A stretch of DNA of 25,529 nt from Fibrobacterota bacterium. GTDB taxonomy: Bacteria; Fibrobacterota; Fibrobacteria; UBA5070. A model generated the notes under the pieces. The model worked only from the letters and a program-made list of their open reading frames with translations, did no database searches and was not told the origin of the DNA. Positions 6,079-13,813 of the stretch are shown here, one piece after another (within the stretch, counting starts at the first letter, position 1; every line of letters begins with the position of its first letter). The position numbers and the translations under genes were made by a program. Location: contig JADKBN010000024.1 of the NCBI GenBank assembly GCA_016715065.1, positions 1 to 25,529 on the forward strand, written 5' to 3'.

Positions 6079-7436
6079 TGGACCCTCGCATGGGACTGCC
6101 CCGATCCGACGAGGCGGAGCGCTCCGTCCTGGGCGGGATCCTGCGCGATTGGCGCGTGCTGGACGACCTGATATCCGAAATCGATCCGACCGATTTCTAC
6201 GCCGAGCGCCACCGCGTGGTGTTCGAAGCGATGCGCCAGCTCGCGCAGGAACAGACTCCAGTGGATCTGGTGACGCTGTCGGAACGACTGCGCCGCGAAA
6301 AAAAACTGGAAATGGTGGGCGGCGAACCCTACCTCATGGACCTGGCGGATTCCGTCGTTTCGGCCGCGGGCATTTCCGCCCACGCCAAGATCGTGCGCGA
6401 AAAAAGCCTCCTGCGGTCTTTGATCGAGAGCACGCGCAAGATCAACGAGATGGCCTTCGAAGACGGCGAAGACACCGCCGTGGTGCTGGACCGCGCCGCC
6501 ACCGAGATCATGCAGGTGGCCAACCGTCGCGCCGCCCACAAGCTCCTGCCCATCAAGGACCTCATCCACAGCACGCTCCAGAACATCGCCACCTACGGCG
6601 AAGGGCTGTTGGGAACACCTTCGGGATTTCGCGACATCGACGAGACGTTGCGCGGTCTGCGCAAGCAGGCGATGATCGTTCTGGCCGCCCGTCCCGGCGT
6701 GGGCAAGACGGCCCTGGCCCTGAACATCGCGCTCAATGCAGCCTGTGGCATCGGCGACCCGGAAGGCAAACGCCACCCCGTGGCCATCTTCAGCCTGGAA
6801 ATGGGTTACATGGAGCTGGTGGAACGTCTGATCTGTTCGGCGGCAGAAATCGACAGCCGCGAGCTCCACAAGGGCAACTACCTGCCCCAGAAGCTCCAGC
6901 GCGACATCGAGCCCATCTACCATGCCCCCATCTACATCGACGATACCTCGGGGATGAACATCCTGGAGCTGCGCGCCCGGTGCAAGCGGCTTTCCAGCCA
7001 ACTGCGCCAGCAAGGCGAGACGCTCGACCTCATCGTGATCGACTACTTGCAGCTGATGGAAGCCCCCACCGGCAAAGGTGGCGGTGGCGGTGGCGACAAC
7101 CGACAAGCCGAAGTGGCCCAGATTTCCCGTGGACTCAAGCAGTTGGCCAAGGAGATCGACTGCCCCGTGCTGGCCCTGTCCCAGCTCTCGCGCGAACCAG
7201 CCAAGGGCGATTCCAAGCCCAAGTTGCACCACCTGCGCGAATCGGGAGCCATCGAGCAGGACGCCGACGTCGTGGCCTTTCTGCACCCGGACCCGGAACA
7301 GCCTTCCAAAGTGGAGTTCCTGATCCAAAAACATCGCGCGGGTCCGCAGCGCGACATTCCTTTGCTTTTCCGGAAGGAATTCACCCGCTACTACGATTAC
7401 ACCGATCGCGAAGAACCGGCCTATGGCTACGAATAG
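6078..7436 (+). CDS. dnaB: Replicative DNA helicase DnaB
   Basis: Ring helicase that unwinds DNA ahead of the replisome. It has 452 residues. The N-terminal collar domain (10-105) begins with the family pattern EAERSVLGGIL. The RecA-like domain (about 175-445) has Walker A ARPGVGKTAL (204-213), FSLEMG (238-243), Walker B IVIDYLQLM (319-327), ALSQLSRE (366-373) and the HLRESGAIEQDADVV region (385-399). An uninterrupted run of six glycines (334-339) sits in the loop after Walker B, longer than in most family members. No intein is present. The ATG overlaps the stop of the preceding gene (TGATG), and mlaE begins 14 nt before the dnaB stop, so all three are surely co-transcribed. Confidence 0.97.
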   Translation: MDPRMGLPRSDEAERSVLGGILRDWRVLDDLISEIDPTDFYAERHRVVFEAMRQLAQEQTPVDLVTLSERLRREKKLEMVGGEPYLMDLADSVVSAAGISAHAKIVREKSLLRSLIESTRKINEMAFEDGEDTAVVLDRAATEIMQVANRRAAHKLLPIKDLIHSTLQNIATYGEGLLGTPSGFRDIDETLRGLRKQAMIVLAARPGVGKTALALNIALNAACGIGDPEGKRHPVAIFSLEMGYMELVERLICSAAEIDSRELHKGNYLPQKLQRDIEPIYHAPIYIDDTSGMNILELRARCKRLSSQLRQQGETLDLIVIDYLQLMEAPTGKGGGGGGDNRQAEVAQISRGLKQLAKEIDCPVLALSQLSREPAKGDSKPKLHHLRESGAIEQDADVVAFLHPDPEQPSKVEFLIQKHRAGPQRDIPLLFRKEFTRYYDYTDREEPAYGYE

Positions 7437-8265
7437 GCTCCCGGATCCGCTCCTGGTCCTGGACTCGCTGGGCGAGATCACCATCCGTTTCGTGCGAAAA
7501 TCCTTTTCTGGAATCCTGGACGGACTGGCCTCGGTGGGCGGAGTGCTGGTGATGTGCGGACAGATCATGGCGTTGTTCCCCAAGGCCCTGCAAAGGCCGG
7601 ATTCGGTGGTCAAGGAAGCCATGCGCCTGGGCGTGGCGTCCATCCCGCTGGTGTTCGTGACATCGCTGTTCGTGGGGATGGTGGCGGCGTTTTCCGCCAA
7701 GTACCAGTTTCGCGACATGGTGCCGCTCAAATACCTGGGCACTTCGGTGGCCAAGCTCGTGCTGCTGGAGCTGGGACCGGTATTGACAGGACTTGTCATG
7801 TCGGGGCGCATCGGATCCTCCATCGCCGCCCAGATCGCCACCATGAAGGAAAAGGAAGAGGTCGACGCGATGAGCGTGCTGGACCTCCAACCGTTGCGTT
7901 ACCTGGCCGCCCCGCGCGTGCTGGTGGGAATGGCCGCCATGCCGGTGCTCACCACCATTTCCTGCTTTCTGGCCATCGTGGGCGCCTGGGGCGTGTGCGT
8001 GATCGGGCTGGGGGTCACCAGCTACACGTTCCTTTCCGGAACCCGCCTGTTTTTTTCGCCCTACGACGTGTTCGTCTGCGAAATCAAAGCCCTGGTTTTC
8101 GGTCTTCTGATCTCGCTGATGGGCTACTACCACGGAAGCCAAGCGGCGGGCGGCGCCAAGGGCGTGGGCGAGGCCACCATGAAATCGGTGGTGTCGTCTT
8201 CGGTCATGATCCTCCTGTTCGACTTCCTGATCGCCTTCCTCCTCCTGCGCCAATCGCCCACCTAG
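7423..8265 (+). CDS. mlaE: MlaE-family ABC transporter permease (lipid asymmetry maintenance)
   Basis: A 280-residue inner-membrane permease of the MlaE/YrbE family, which moves phospholipid between the membranes with MlaF and an MCE protein. It has an amphipathic N-terminus and about five or six membrane segments (for example IPLVFVTSLFVGMVAAF and PVLTTISCFLAIVGAWG). The family signature is GRIGSSIAAQIATMKEKEEV followed by DAM. The C-terminal pattern GAKGVGEATMKSVVSSSVMI is also typical. It overlaps dnaB by 14 nt, and mlaF starts 9 nt after its stop. No MlaD/MCE gene follows; the next gene is radA, so the substrate-binding partner must be elsewhere. Confidence 0.94.
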   Translation: MATNRLPDPLLVLDSLGEITIRFVRKSFSGILDGLASVGGVLVMCGQIMALFPKALQRPDSVVKEAMRLGVASIPLVFVTSLFVGMVAAFSAKYQFRDMVPLKYLGTSVAKLVLLELGPVLTGLVMSGRIGSSIAAQIATMKEKEEVDAMSVLDLQPLRYLAAPRVLVGMAAMPVLTTISCFLAIVGAWGVCVIGLGVTSYTFLSGTRLFFSPYDVFVCEIKALVFGLLISLMGYYHGSQAAGGAKGVGEATMKSVVSSSVMILLFDFLIAFLLLRQSPT

Positions 8266-8274
8266 GAACCCTCC

Positions 8275-9072
8275 ATGCCCGGCGTGCAGATCGATCCCAA
8301 CGACGAAATCATCCAGCTCAACCACCTGCGCAAGAGCTTCTGGACCACCGAGGGAGAGCAGCAGGTGCTGCAGGACGTGAGCCTCTCCATCCGCCGCGGC
8401 GAAACGATGGTGATCATCGGCGGCTCCGGCGGCGGCAAGTCCGTGATCCTCAAGCACATGATCGGGCTGTTGCAGCCCGACGGCGGCGAGGTGGTGGTGG
8501 ACGGCAAGGTGATCTCCACCCCCGACTACTTCGATGGGGCCACCATCCGCCGGAAGATGGGCATGCTCTTCCAGATGGGAGCCTTGTTCGATTCGATGAG
8601 CGTGGGCGAGAACATCGCCTTCGCGCTGCGCGAGCACAATCCCGGCATTCCGGAAGATTCCGTGGATGAAATCATCGCGCGCCTGTTGGGGCTGATCAAC
8701 CTCAATCCGGCCTTCGCCAGCAAGATGCCCTCGGAGCTTTCCGGCGGCATGAAAAAGCGCGTGTCGCTGGCCCGCACCCTGGCTGTGGAGCCGGAAATCG
8801 TCCTGTACGACGAACCCACCACGGGCCTGGATCCCATCACGTCGGATGTGATCAACGACCTGATCATCGACACCCAGCACCAGTTCAACGTGACGTCGGT
8901 GGTCGTGACCCACGACATGGTCTCGGCCTTCAAGGTGGCCGACCGGATCGCGATGCTCTACCAGGGGCACATCATCTTCGTGGGAACTCCCGAGGACGTC
9001 CGGACCACCCACAACCCCTACGTGCAGCAGTTCGTCCGCGGCCAGCGCAAGCTGGAAGCCGTGGCGGTCTGA
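8275..9072 (+). CDS. mlaF: MlaF-type ABC transporter ATP-binding protein
   Basis: A 265-residue ATPase partner of the MlaE permease just upstream. Motifs: Walker A GGSGGGKS (49-56), Q-loop LFQMGALFDS (98-107, the GALFDS form typical of MlaF), signature LSGGMKKRVSLART (155-168), Walker B IVLYDEPTTGLDP (175-187) and the switch histidine in VVVTHDM. It powers phospholipid movement at the inner membrane. The start ATG has only a weak ribosome site, but it follows mlaE by 9 nt and translational coupling is likely. radA begins 7 nt after its stop. I rank it as Mla rather than a generic ABC ATPase because of the MlaE pairing and the GALFDS loop. Confidence 0.94.
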   Translation: MPGVQIDPNDEIIQLNHLRKSFWTTEGEQQVLQDVSLSIRRGETMVIIGGSGGGKSVILKHMIGLLQPDGGEVVVDGKVISTPDYFDGATIRRKMGMLFQMGALFDSMSVGENIAFALREHNPGIPEDSVDEIIARLLGLINLNPAFASKMPSELSGGMKKRVSLARTLAVEPEIVLYDEPTTGLDPITSDVINDLIIDTQHQFNVTSVVVTHDMVSAFKVADRIAMLYQGHIIFVGTPEDVRTTHNPYVQQFVRGQRKLEAVAV

Positions 9073-9079
9073 TCCGGAC

Positions 9080-10429
9080 GTGGCCAAGGCGAAATCCACC
9101 TGGGTCTGCTCCGAATGCGGGACCCGTCTTCCCAAAGCTGCCGGATTCTGTCCGGGGTGTCGCAAGTACAACACGCTGGTGGAAGAAGTCGAACGCGCCC
9201 CGAGCTTCAAGCGTGGCCCGGAGGCCATTCCCGGCCAGCTTTCGCGCCGATTGGGCGATGTTCCGTTGGAAAACGTCCGACGCCTGACCACGGGGGTTCC
9301 GGAACTGGATCGCGTGCTGGGCGGCGGGATCGTGCCGGGCTCGATGGTGCTGGTGGGAGGCGACCCGGGCATCGGGAAATCCACGCTGCTCCTGCAGATG
9401 TGCGGTCGGCTGGAAAAACAAGCCAGCGTCCTTTACGTGTCCGGCGAGGAATCCAGCTCGCAGGTGGCGCTGCGGGCGGAACGACTGGGTGGCCAGGCCG
9501 CCCACGTGTGGCTTTTGCCGGAAACGCGCGTGGAGGCCATCCTGGCCGAATTGCAAAGGCTTTCGCCGAAGGTGGTGGTGGTGGATTCCATCCAGACCAT
9601 CTACCGCGAAGACCTGGAAAGCGCACCGGGCACGGTCAGCCAGCTGCGAGAGAGCGCCGCGGCCCTGCTTTCATGGGTGAAGTCCAGCGAAAGCGCGGTG
9701 TTTCTGGTGGGCCACGTCACCAAGGACGGCCAATTGGCCGGTCCGCGCGTGCTGGAACACATGGTGGACACGGTGCTGTACTTCGAGGGCGACCGCCACC
9801 ATGTATACCGGCTCCTGCGGGCCACCAAGAACCGCTTCGGCGCCACCGGCGAAGTGGGCGTGTTCGAGATGCGGGGATCCGGCCTGGAGGGTGTACAAAA
9901 TCCGTCCTCGTTGTTTTTGGGCAACCGCCCCCCGCTTCCCGGGGTGTGCGCCACTTCCACCATGGAAGGCAGCCGTCCTCTTCTCGTGGAAGTCCAGGCC
10001 CTGGCCGGACCCACCCATTTTTCCATGCCCCAGCGGGTCACCACCGGCCTGGACGGCAAGCGCACCACCATTTTGCTTGCCCTGCTGGAACGCCACGGCG
10101 GCGCGCACCTGGGCGGGTACGACGTGTTCCTTTCTGTGGCCGGTGGCCTGAAAATGGACGATCCCGGGGGCGAGCTCGCGGCGGTGCTGGCGGTCGCCTC
10201 CAGCCTGCGCGACCGTCCCTTGCCTCCCGGCACCATCGCCATCGGCGAACTGGGCTTGGGCGGGGAGATCCGCCCCGTGCCCCACCTGGAAGCGCGCCTC
10301 AAGGAGGCCCGCCAACTGGGCTTCGTGCGCGCCTTGATCCCCAAGCCTCCCAAACCCATCGTGGTCGAGGGCCTGCAGATCGCCATCTGCGAGGACCTCT
10401 CCCGGGCCCTGGACGTCGCGTTGGGCTGA
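9080..10429 (+). CDS. radA: DNA repair and recombination protein RadA
   Basis: A 449-residue Sms/RadA protein, a hexameric helicase that promotes branch migration during recombination. The N-terminal zinc finger has Cys10, Cys13, Cys24 and Cys27. The RecA-like core has Walker A GGDPGIGKST (93-102), Walker B VVVVDS (165-170) and the RadA-specific KNRFG (250-254). The C-terminal Lon-like domain (about 275-449) has the PGGELAAVLAVASS and IGELGLGGEIRPV stretches. Length and motif order are normal. The GTG start follows mlaF by 7 nt and has no strong ribosome site. It is the last gene of the packed series that starts at rpoZ; a gap of 78 nt follows. Confidence 0.97.
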   Translation: MAKAKSTWVCSECGTRLPKAAGFCPGCRKYNTLVEEVERAPSFKRGPEAIPGQLSRRLGDVPLENVRRLTTGVPELDRVLGGGIVPGSMVLVGGDPGIGKSTLLLQMCGRLEKQASVLYVSGEESSSQVALRAERLGGQAAHVWLLPETRVEAILAELQRLSPKVVVVDSIQTIYREDLESAPGTVSQLRESAAALLSWVKSSESAVFLVGHVTKDGQLAGPRVLEHMVDTVLYFEGDRHHVYRLLRATKNRFGATGEVGVFEMRGSGLEGVQNPSSLFLGNRPPLPGVCATSTMEGSRPLLVEVQALAGPTHFSMPQRVTTGLDGKRTTILLALLERHGGAHLGGYDVFLSVAGGLKMDDPGGELAAVLAVASSLRDRPLPPGTIAIGELGLGGEIRPVPHLEARLKEARQLGFVRALIPKPPKPIVVEGLQIAICEDLSRALDVALG

Positions 10430-10507
10430 AATTTGTACCCAAACACCCCCCACACCAAGCTGCGGGGAACGCCGCACTAAATGGTTCACATCCCCGGAGG
10501 AACGCAC

Positions 10508-11848
10508 ATGGGCATCGAAGACATCTTGACAAATCCTGCCGCCCACGATCTTTCCATCAAGGTCCTCGGGCGCGCTTCGGTGGCCAACGTGCTGACCGGC
10601 CAGCGTTTCGTGGAAGACCATCAGCGGGTGGCCCTGACCGCCGACGCCCGACGCATCCAGGACCTGGCCTCCCAGGGTTTGGCGGTGCCCTCCCTGGAAC
10701 AGGCCGGACCACGAAGCCAGATCTTCCACGACCCTTCCTGGACCCGCGCGGCCATCGTGACCTGCGGCGGGCTTGCCCCCGGCCTGAACGCGGTCATCAA
10801 AGGGCTGGTCCAGGTGTTGTGGTTCGATTACGGAGTCCGGCACGTGTTCGGGATCCCCTACGGCTACCGCGGACTCAACCCCTCCTTCCGCCACTCCCCC
10901 ATCCAGCTGACCCCGGAACTGGTGGACACCATCCACGAGGAAGGCGGAACCATGCTCGGTTCCAGCCGCGGCGAACAGGCCCCCAACGTGATGGTCGACA
11001 CCCTCCAGCGACTGAACATCAACATCCTGTTTTGCGTGGGAGGCGACGGCACCTTGCGCGGGGCCCATGCCATCGCCGAAGAAATCTCCTTGCGCAAACT
11101 GCCCATTTCGGTGGTGGGCATCCCCAAGACCATCGACAACGACCTGAACCTGGTGGACCACACCTTCGGGTTCGAAACCGCCGTGTACAAGGCCGCCGAG
11201 ATCATCACCAACGCCCACATGGAAGCGCGCGGCGCCCACAACGGGCTGTCCATCGTGAAGCTGATGGGGCGCGATTCCGGATTCATCGCCGCCTACGCCA
11301 CGTTGGCCAACACGGTGGTCAACCTGTGCCTGGTTCCCGAGGTCCCCTTCGAGCTGGAAGGAGCCGGAGGTCTGTTCGAGGCCCTCCGGCGTCGGTTCGA
11401 GCGGGGCAAGACCCACGCCGTGCTGGTGGTGGCCGAAGGTGCCGGGCAGCATCTGTTCGAAGGGCTTCCCCAAGTGCGCGACGCCTCCGGCAACGTGCTC
11501 AAGCACGACGTCGGCGACTACCTTGTGGACAAAATCCGTCACCACTTCGAGAAGCTCGGGATGGACCTGGCCATACGGTACTTCGATCCCAGCTATTCCA
11601 TCCGCTCCGTGCCCGCACGCGGCACCGACGCCATCTTTTGCACGCAATTGGCGGAAAACGCCGTCCATGCGGCCATGTCCGGCCGCACCGACATGGTGGT
11701 GGGATCCACCGCGGGACGGTTCACGCACGTACCCATCCCCTACGCCACCTCCGAGCGCAAGAAGCTCGACATCGACGGGCCCTTGTGGCACGCGGTGCTT
11801 TCCAGCACCCGCCAGATGGACTACTTCCGACCCGGCGGCCGCGGCTGA
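10508..11848 (+). CDS. pfkA: 6-phosphofructokinase, long (group II / plant and trypanosome-like) type
   Basis: Phosphorylates fructose 6-phosphate in glycolysis. It has 446 residues, longer than E. coli PfkA (about 320), with an N-terminal extension of about 78 residues. Motifs: TCGGLAPGLNAVI (85-97), VGGDGTLRGA (177-186), GIPKTIDNDL (204-213) and KLMGRDSGF (251-259). The phosphoryl-donor residues read Gly in GGDG-T and Lys in PKTIDND. Bacterial ATP enzymes have Gly and Gly, and pyrophosphate enzymes have Asp and Lys. The Gly/Lys pair is that of plant and trypanosome ATP enzymes, so ATP use is more likely, but I cannot be sure. The start is set by GGAGG 7 nt before the ATG, not the ATG 27 nt earlier. 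murB overlaps its stop. Confidence 0.93.
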   Translation: MGIEDILTNPAAHDLSIKVLGRASVANVLTGQRFVEDHQRVALTADARRIQDLASQGLAVPSLEQAGPRSQIFHDPSWTRAAIVTCGGLAPGLNAVIKGLVQVLWFDYGVRHVFGIPYGYRGLNPSFRHSPIQLTPELVDTIHEEGGTMLGSSRGEQAPNVMVDTLQRLNINILFCVGGDGTLRGAHAIAEEISLRKLPISVVGIPKTIDNDLNLVDHTFGFETAVYKAAEIITNAHMEARGAHNGLSIVKLMGRDSGFIAAYATLANTVVNLCLVPEVPFELEGAGGLFEALRRRFERGKTHAVLVVAEGAGQHLFEGLPQVRDASGNVLKHDVGDYLVDKIRHHFEKLGMDLAIRYFDPSYSIRSVPARGTDAIFCTQLAENAVHAAMSGRTDMVVGSTAGRFTHVPIPYATSERKKLDIDGPLWHAVLSSTRQMDYFRPGGRG

Positions 11849-12744
11849 TGGAATCCGTCTCGCTTCCCTGCCCCAGCCAAGAGCGTGTGAGGATGGCCGG
11901 CTTGACCACCTTCCAGGTGGGAGGCGAGGCCCGGTACGTGCTTGAGCCCCGCGACGAGGCGGAACTTTCCGCGGCGCTGGCCTGGGCGCACGCGGGCGGA
12001 CTTTCCGTGTTCGCGATGGGCAGGGGCTCCAATCTCGTGGTTTCCGATACCGGGTTCGACGGAGCGATCGTACGGTTGGGGCCGGGGTTTTCCGGCACAG
12101 AATGGACAAATACTGTCGTGACTGCCAAGGCCGGGACGCGCCTTTCCGAGCTCGTGCTGCAGGCGGTGGGCAAAGGGCTTGGCGGCATGGAGAAGCTCGC
12201 CGGCATTCCCGGCAGCGTGGGTGGCGCGGTCATCCTGAACGCGGGCGCCTACGGACAGGAATTTTCCGATCACCTGGTGGGTGTGCGCGCCTTGGCTCCC
12301 AACGGGGAGGTCCGCGACTGGCCGCGCGACCAATGCGATTTCGCCTACCGGCATTCGATCTTTCGCGACAACGGGCATCTGGTGGTGAGCGCCACGCTCG
12401 AGCTGGTTGAGGGCGACCTTGACAGCTTGCGACAAAGCGTTCGCGAAACCCAAAAGGCCCGACTGGACAAACAGCCCTTGGATCTGCCCAACGCCGGATC
12501 GCTGTTCAAACGTCCGCCGGGCGGATACGCCTCCAAGATGGTGGAAGAAGCCGGCCTCAAGGGATTTCGCGTGGGCGCGGCGGCCATCAGCGAAAAACAC
12601 GCGGGCTTCGCGGTGAACCTGGGAGGGGCCACCGCCTCGGACGTCTGGAACCTTTCTTGCGAGGTCATCCGGCGCGTGCGCGAGTTCAACGGCGTCACAT
12701 TGGAACGCGAGGTCGTGTTCCTGGGGGATTTCCCGGCGACCTGA
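11848..12744 (+). CDS. murB: UDP-N-acetylenolpyruvoylglucosamine reductase
   Basis: Reduces UDP-GlcNAc-enolpyruvate to UDP-MurNAc with NADPH and FAD in peptidoglycan precursor synthesis (cytosol). It has 298 residues. Motifs: TTFQVGGEARY (20-30), FAD-binding GRGSNLVVSD (58-67), LAGIPGSVGGAVILNAGAYG (117-136), YRHSIF (167-172), AGSLFKRP (216-223, catalytic Ser218) and GFRVGAAAISEKHAGFAVN (239-257). The length and single compact C-terminal domain fit the type II form. The ATG overlaps the phosphofructokinase stop (TGATG), so the two are co-translated; I see no metabolic reason beyond packing. Confidence 0.97.
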   Translation: MESVSLPCPSQERVRMAGLTTFQVGGEARYVLEPRDEAELSAALAWAHAGGLSVFAMGRGSNLVVSDTGFDGAIVRLGPGFSGTEWTNTVVTAKAGTRLSELVLQAVGKGLGGMEKLAGIPGSVGGAVILNAGAYGQEFSDHLVGVRALAPNGEVRDWPRDQCDFAYRHSIFRDNGHLVVSATLELVEGDLDSLRQSVRETQKARLDKQPLDLPNAGSLFKRPPGGYASKMVEEAGLKGFRVGAAAISEKHAGFAVNLGGATASDVWNLSCEVIRRVREFNGVTLEREVVFLGDFPAT

Positions 12745-12801
12745 CCTGCGCGGTTGATGGACGTGGGACGTGGACGTGGCGAAATTGTGCGAACGCCGCC
12801 G

Positions 12802-12819
12802 TGGCGCAATATTGCGCCA
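12802..12819. promoter_or_regulatory. Perfect 18-bp palindrome upstream of folE (possible operator 1)
   Basis: TGGCGCAATATTGCGCCA is a perfect dyad in the 290-nt gap between murB and folE, the only long non-coding gap in this part. Its core (CGCAATATTGCG) recurs, nearly unchanged, in the palindrome at 12900-12915. No U-run follows, so a terminator is unlikely. A dimeric regulator site is an inference. Confidence 0.4.
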
Positions 12820-12899
12820 TGGCATCGATTGCGACGCCGCAACGTTGTCGCCACGGCCACCGAATCGGGGCGTCGCACGCCCGATGCGCCAACCGCCAA

Positions 12900-12915
12900 C
12901 CCGCGATATTGCGGG
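12900..12915. promoter_or_regulatory. Second related palindrome upstream of folE (possible operator 2)
   Basis: CCCGCGATATTGCGGG is a dyad with one imperfect position. It shares the CGC-R-ATATTGCG core with the palindrome at 12802-12819. The centres are 97 nt apart, and this copy lies about 30 nt upstream of the extended -10 box at 12945-12953, a usual place for a regulator. Confidence 0.4.
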
Positions 12916-12944
12916 ATTAGATCATCCACCAATGCGCCAATTTC

Positions 12945-12953
12945 TGTCATAAT
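12945..12953 (+). promoter_or_regulatory. Extended -10 promoter for folE
   Basis: TGTCATAAT fits TGnTATAAT with one change. It gives a start near 12960 and a leader of about 75 nt to the folE ATG. No good -35 hexamer is seen 17 nt upstream. Confidence 0.4.
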
Positions 12954-13034
12954 TGTGTTTCAGGCCGTCCCGACCGGATCGTTTGGCCGTGCGAACCCGT
13001 ACATTCAATGGGAAACAACATCCCAAGGAACGCC

Positions 13035-13772
13035 ATGCACGACACCGTCCGTACCGGAACCGCCCTGTCCATCCATTCCGCCTCCCGGGCCATCCAATCT
13101 TCCGCCAGCGGCTACGAGGTGGATGTCCACCAGCTGCTTTCGCAGGTGATCCCCACACCCATGACCAGCGCGCCCCGCATGGATCCGGAAACGGCCAAAA
13201 TGGAGATCGCCCGCCGCCATCGCGAGATCATGGAGATCCTCGGCTTGGACCTGACCGACGACAGCTTGTCGGAAACCCCCGAGCGCGTGGCCAAGATGTA
13301 CGTGGACGAGATCTTCCACGGCCTGCGCGAAGAATCGTTTCCCAAGATCACCGTCGTGGAAAACAAGATGAGCTACGACGAGATGCTGGTGGAGGTGAAC
13401 ATCACGTTCAACAGCACCTGCGAACACCATTTCCTGCCCATCCTCGGCAAGGCCCATGTGGCCTACATCTGCAAGGGTTGGGTGCTGGGGCTGTCCAAGT
13501 TCAATCGCGTGGTGGATTTCTTCGCACGCCGTCCACAGGTCCAGGAACGAGCCACGGTCCAGATCCAGCAGGCCCTTTCCAAGATCCTGCACACCGACGA
13601 CGTGGCGGTGGTGATCGATGCCATGCATTGCTGCGTCAAGACCCGCGGGATCGGCGACGACGGCTGCGTGACTCGCACTTCCAAGCTCTCCGGCGCCTTC
13701 CAGAGCAACCCTTCGCTTCGCGCCGAATTCTACGCCAGCGTGCCCGGACCTGACCGGCTTCGCGTGATCTGA
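13035..13772 (+). CDS. folE: GTP cyclohydrolase I (type IA)
   Basis: Zinc enzyme that turns GTP into 7,8-dihydroneopterin triphosphate, the first step to folate and other pterins. It has 245 residues. After an N-terminal extension of about 50 residues comes the usual fold: ETPERVAKMYVDEIF (80-94), NSTCEHHFLP (126-135) with zinc ligand Cys129 and the HH pair, LSKFNRVVDFFARRPQVQER (153-172), and HCCVKTRG (198-205) with the second zinc Cys near 199-200. All catalytic motifs are intact. The start is set by AAGGA 5 nt before the ATG at 13035; the frame opens 27 nt earlier without a ribosome site. A type IB enzyme for the same reaction is encoded at 15311-16120. Confidence 0.97.
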   Translation: MHDTVRTGTALSIHSASRAIQSSASGYEVDVHQLLSQVIPTPMTSAPRMDPETAKMEIARRHREIMEILGLDLTDDSLSETPERVAKMYVDEIFHGLREESFPKITVVENKMSYDEMLVEVNITFNSTCEHHFLPILGKAHVAYICKGWVLGLSKFNRVVDFFARRPQVQERATVQIQQALSKILHTDDVAVVIDAMHCCVKTRGIGDDGCVTRTSKLSGAFQSNPSLRAEFYASVPGPDRLRVI

Positions 13773-13799
13773 ATTCGCTTGCCGCGACGATGGCGGATG

Positions 13800-13805
13800 T
13801 ATTTT
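13800..13805 (+). promoter_or_regulatory. -10 box giving a probable leaderless mRNA (glutamine amidotransferase)
   Basis: TATTTT ends 8 nt before the ATG at 13814, and no ribosome-binding site lies between. It belongs to the TAnnTT group described in the findings. Confidence 0.45.
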
Positions 13806-13813
13806 CGCTTTCC

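Noticed and set aside
5688..9384. Very long minus-strand open frames opposite dnaB, mlaE, mlaF and radA
   Set aside because: Produced by strong GC bias at third codon positions; the translations are rich in His, Gly and Arg with no family pattern.
12802..12815. Possible sigma-54 promoter (TGGC...TTGC) within the first palindrome
   Set aside because: The GG-to-GC spacing is one base short of the -24/-12 rule, and the perfect dyad explains the pattern better.
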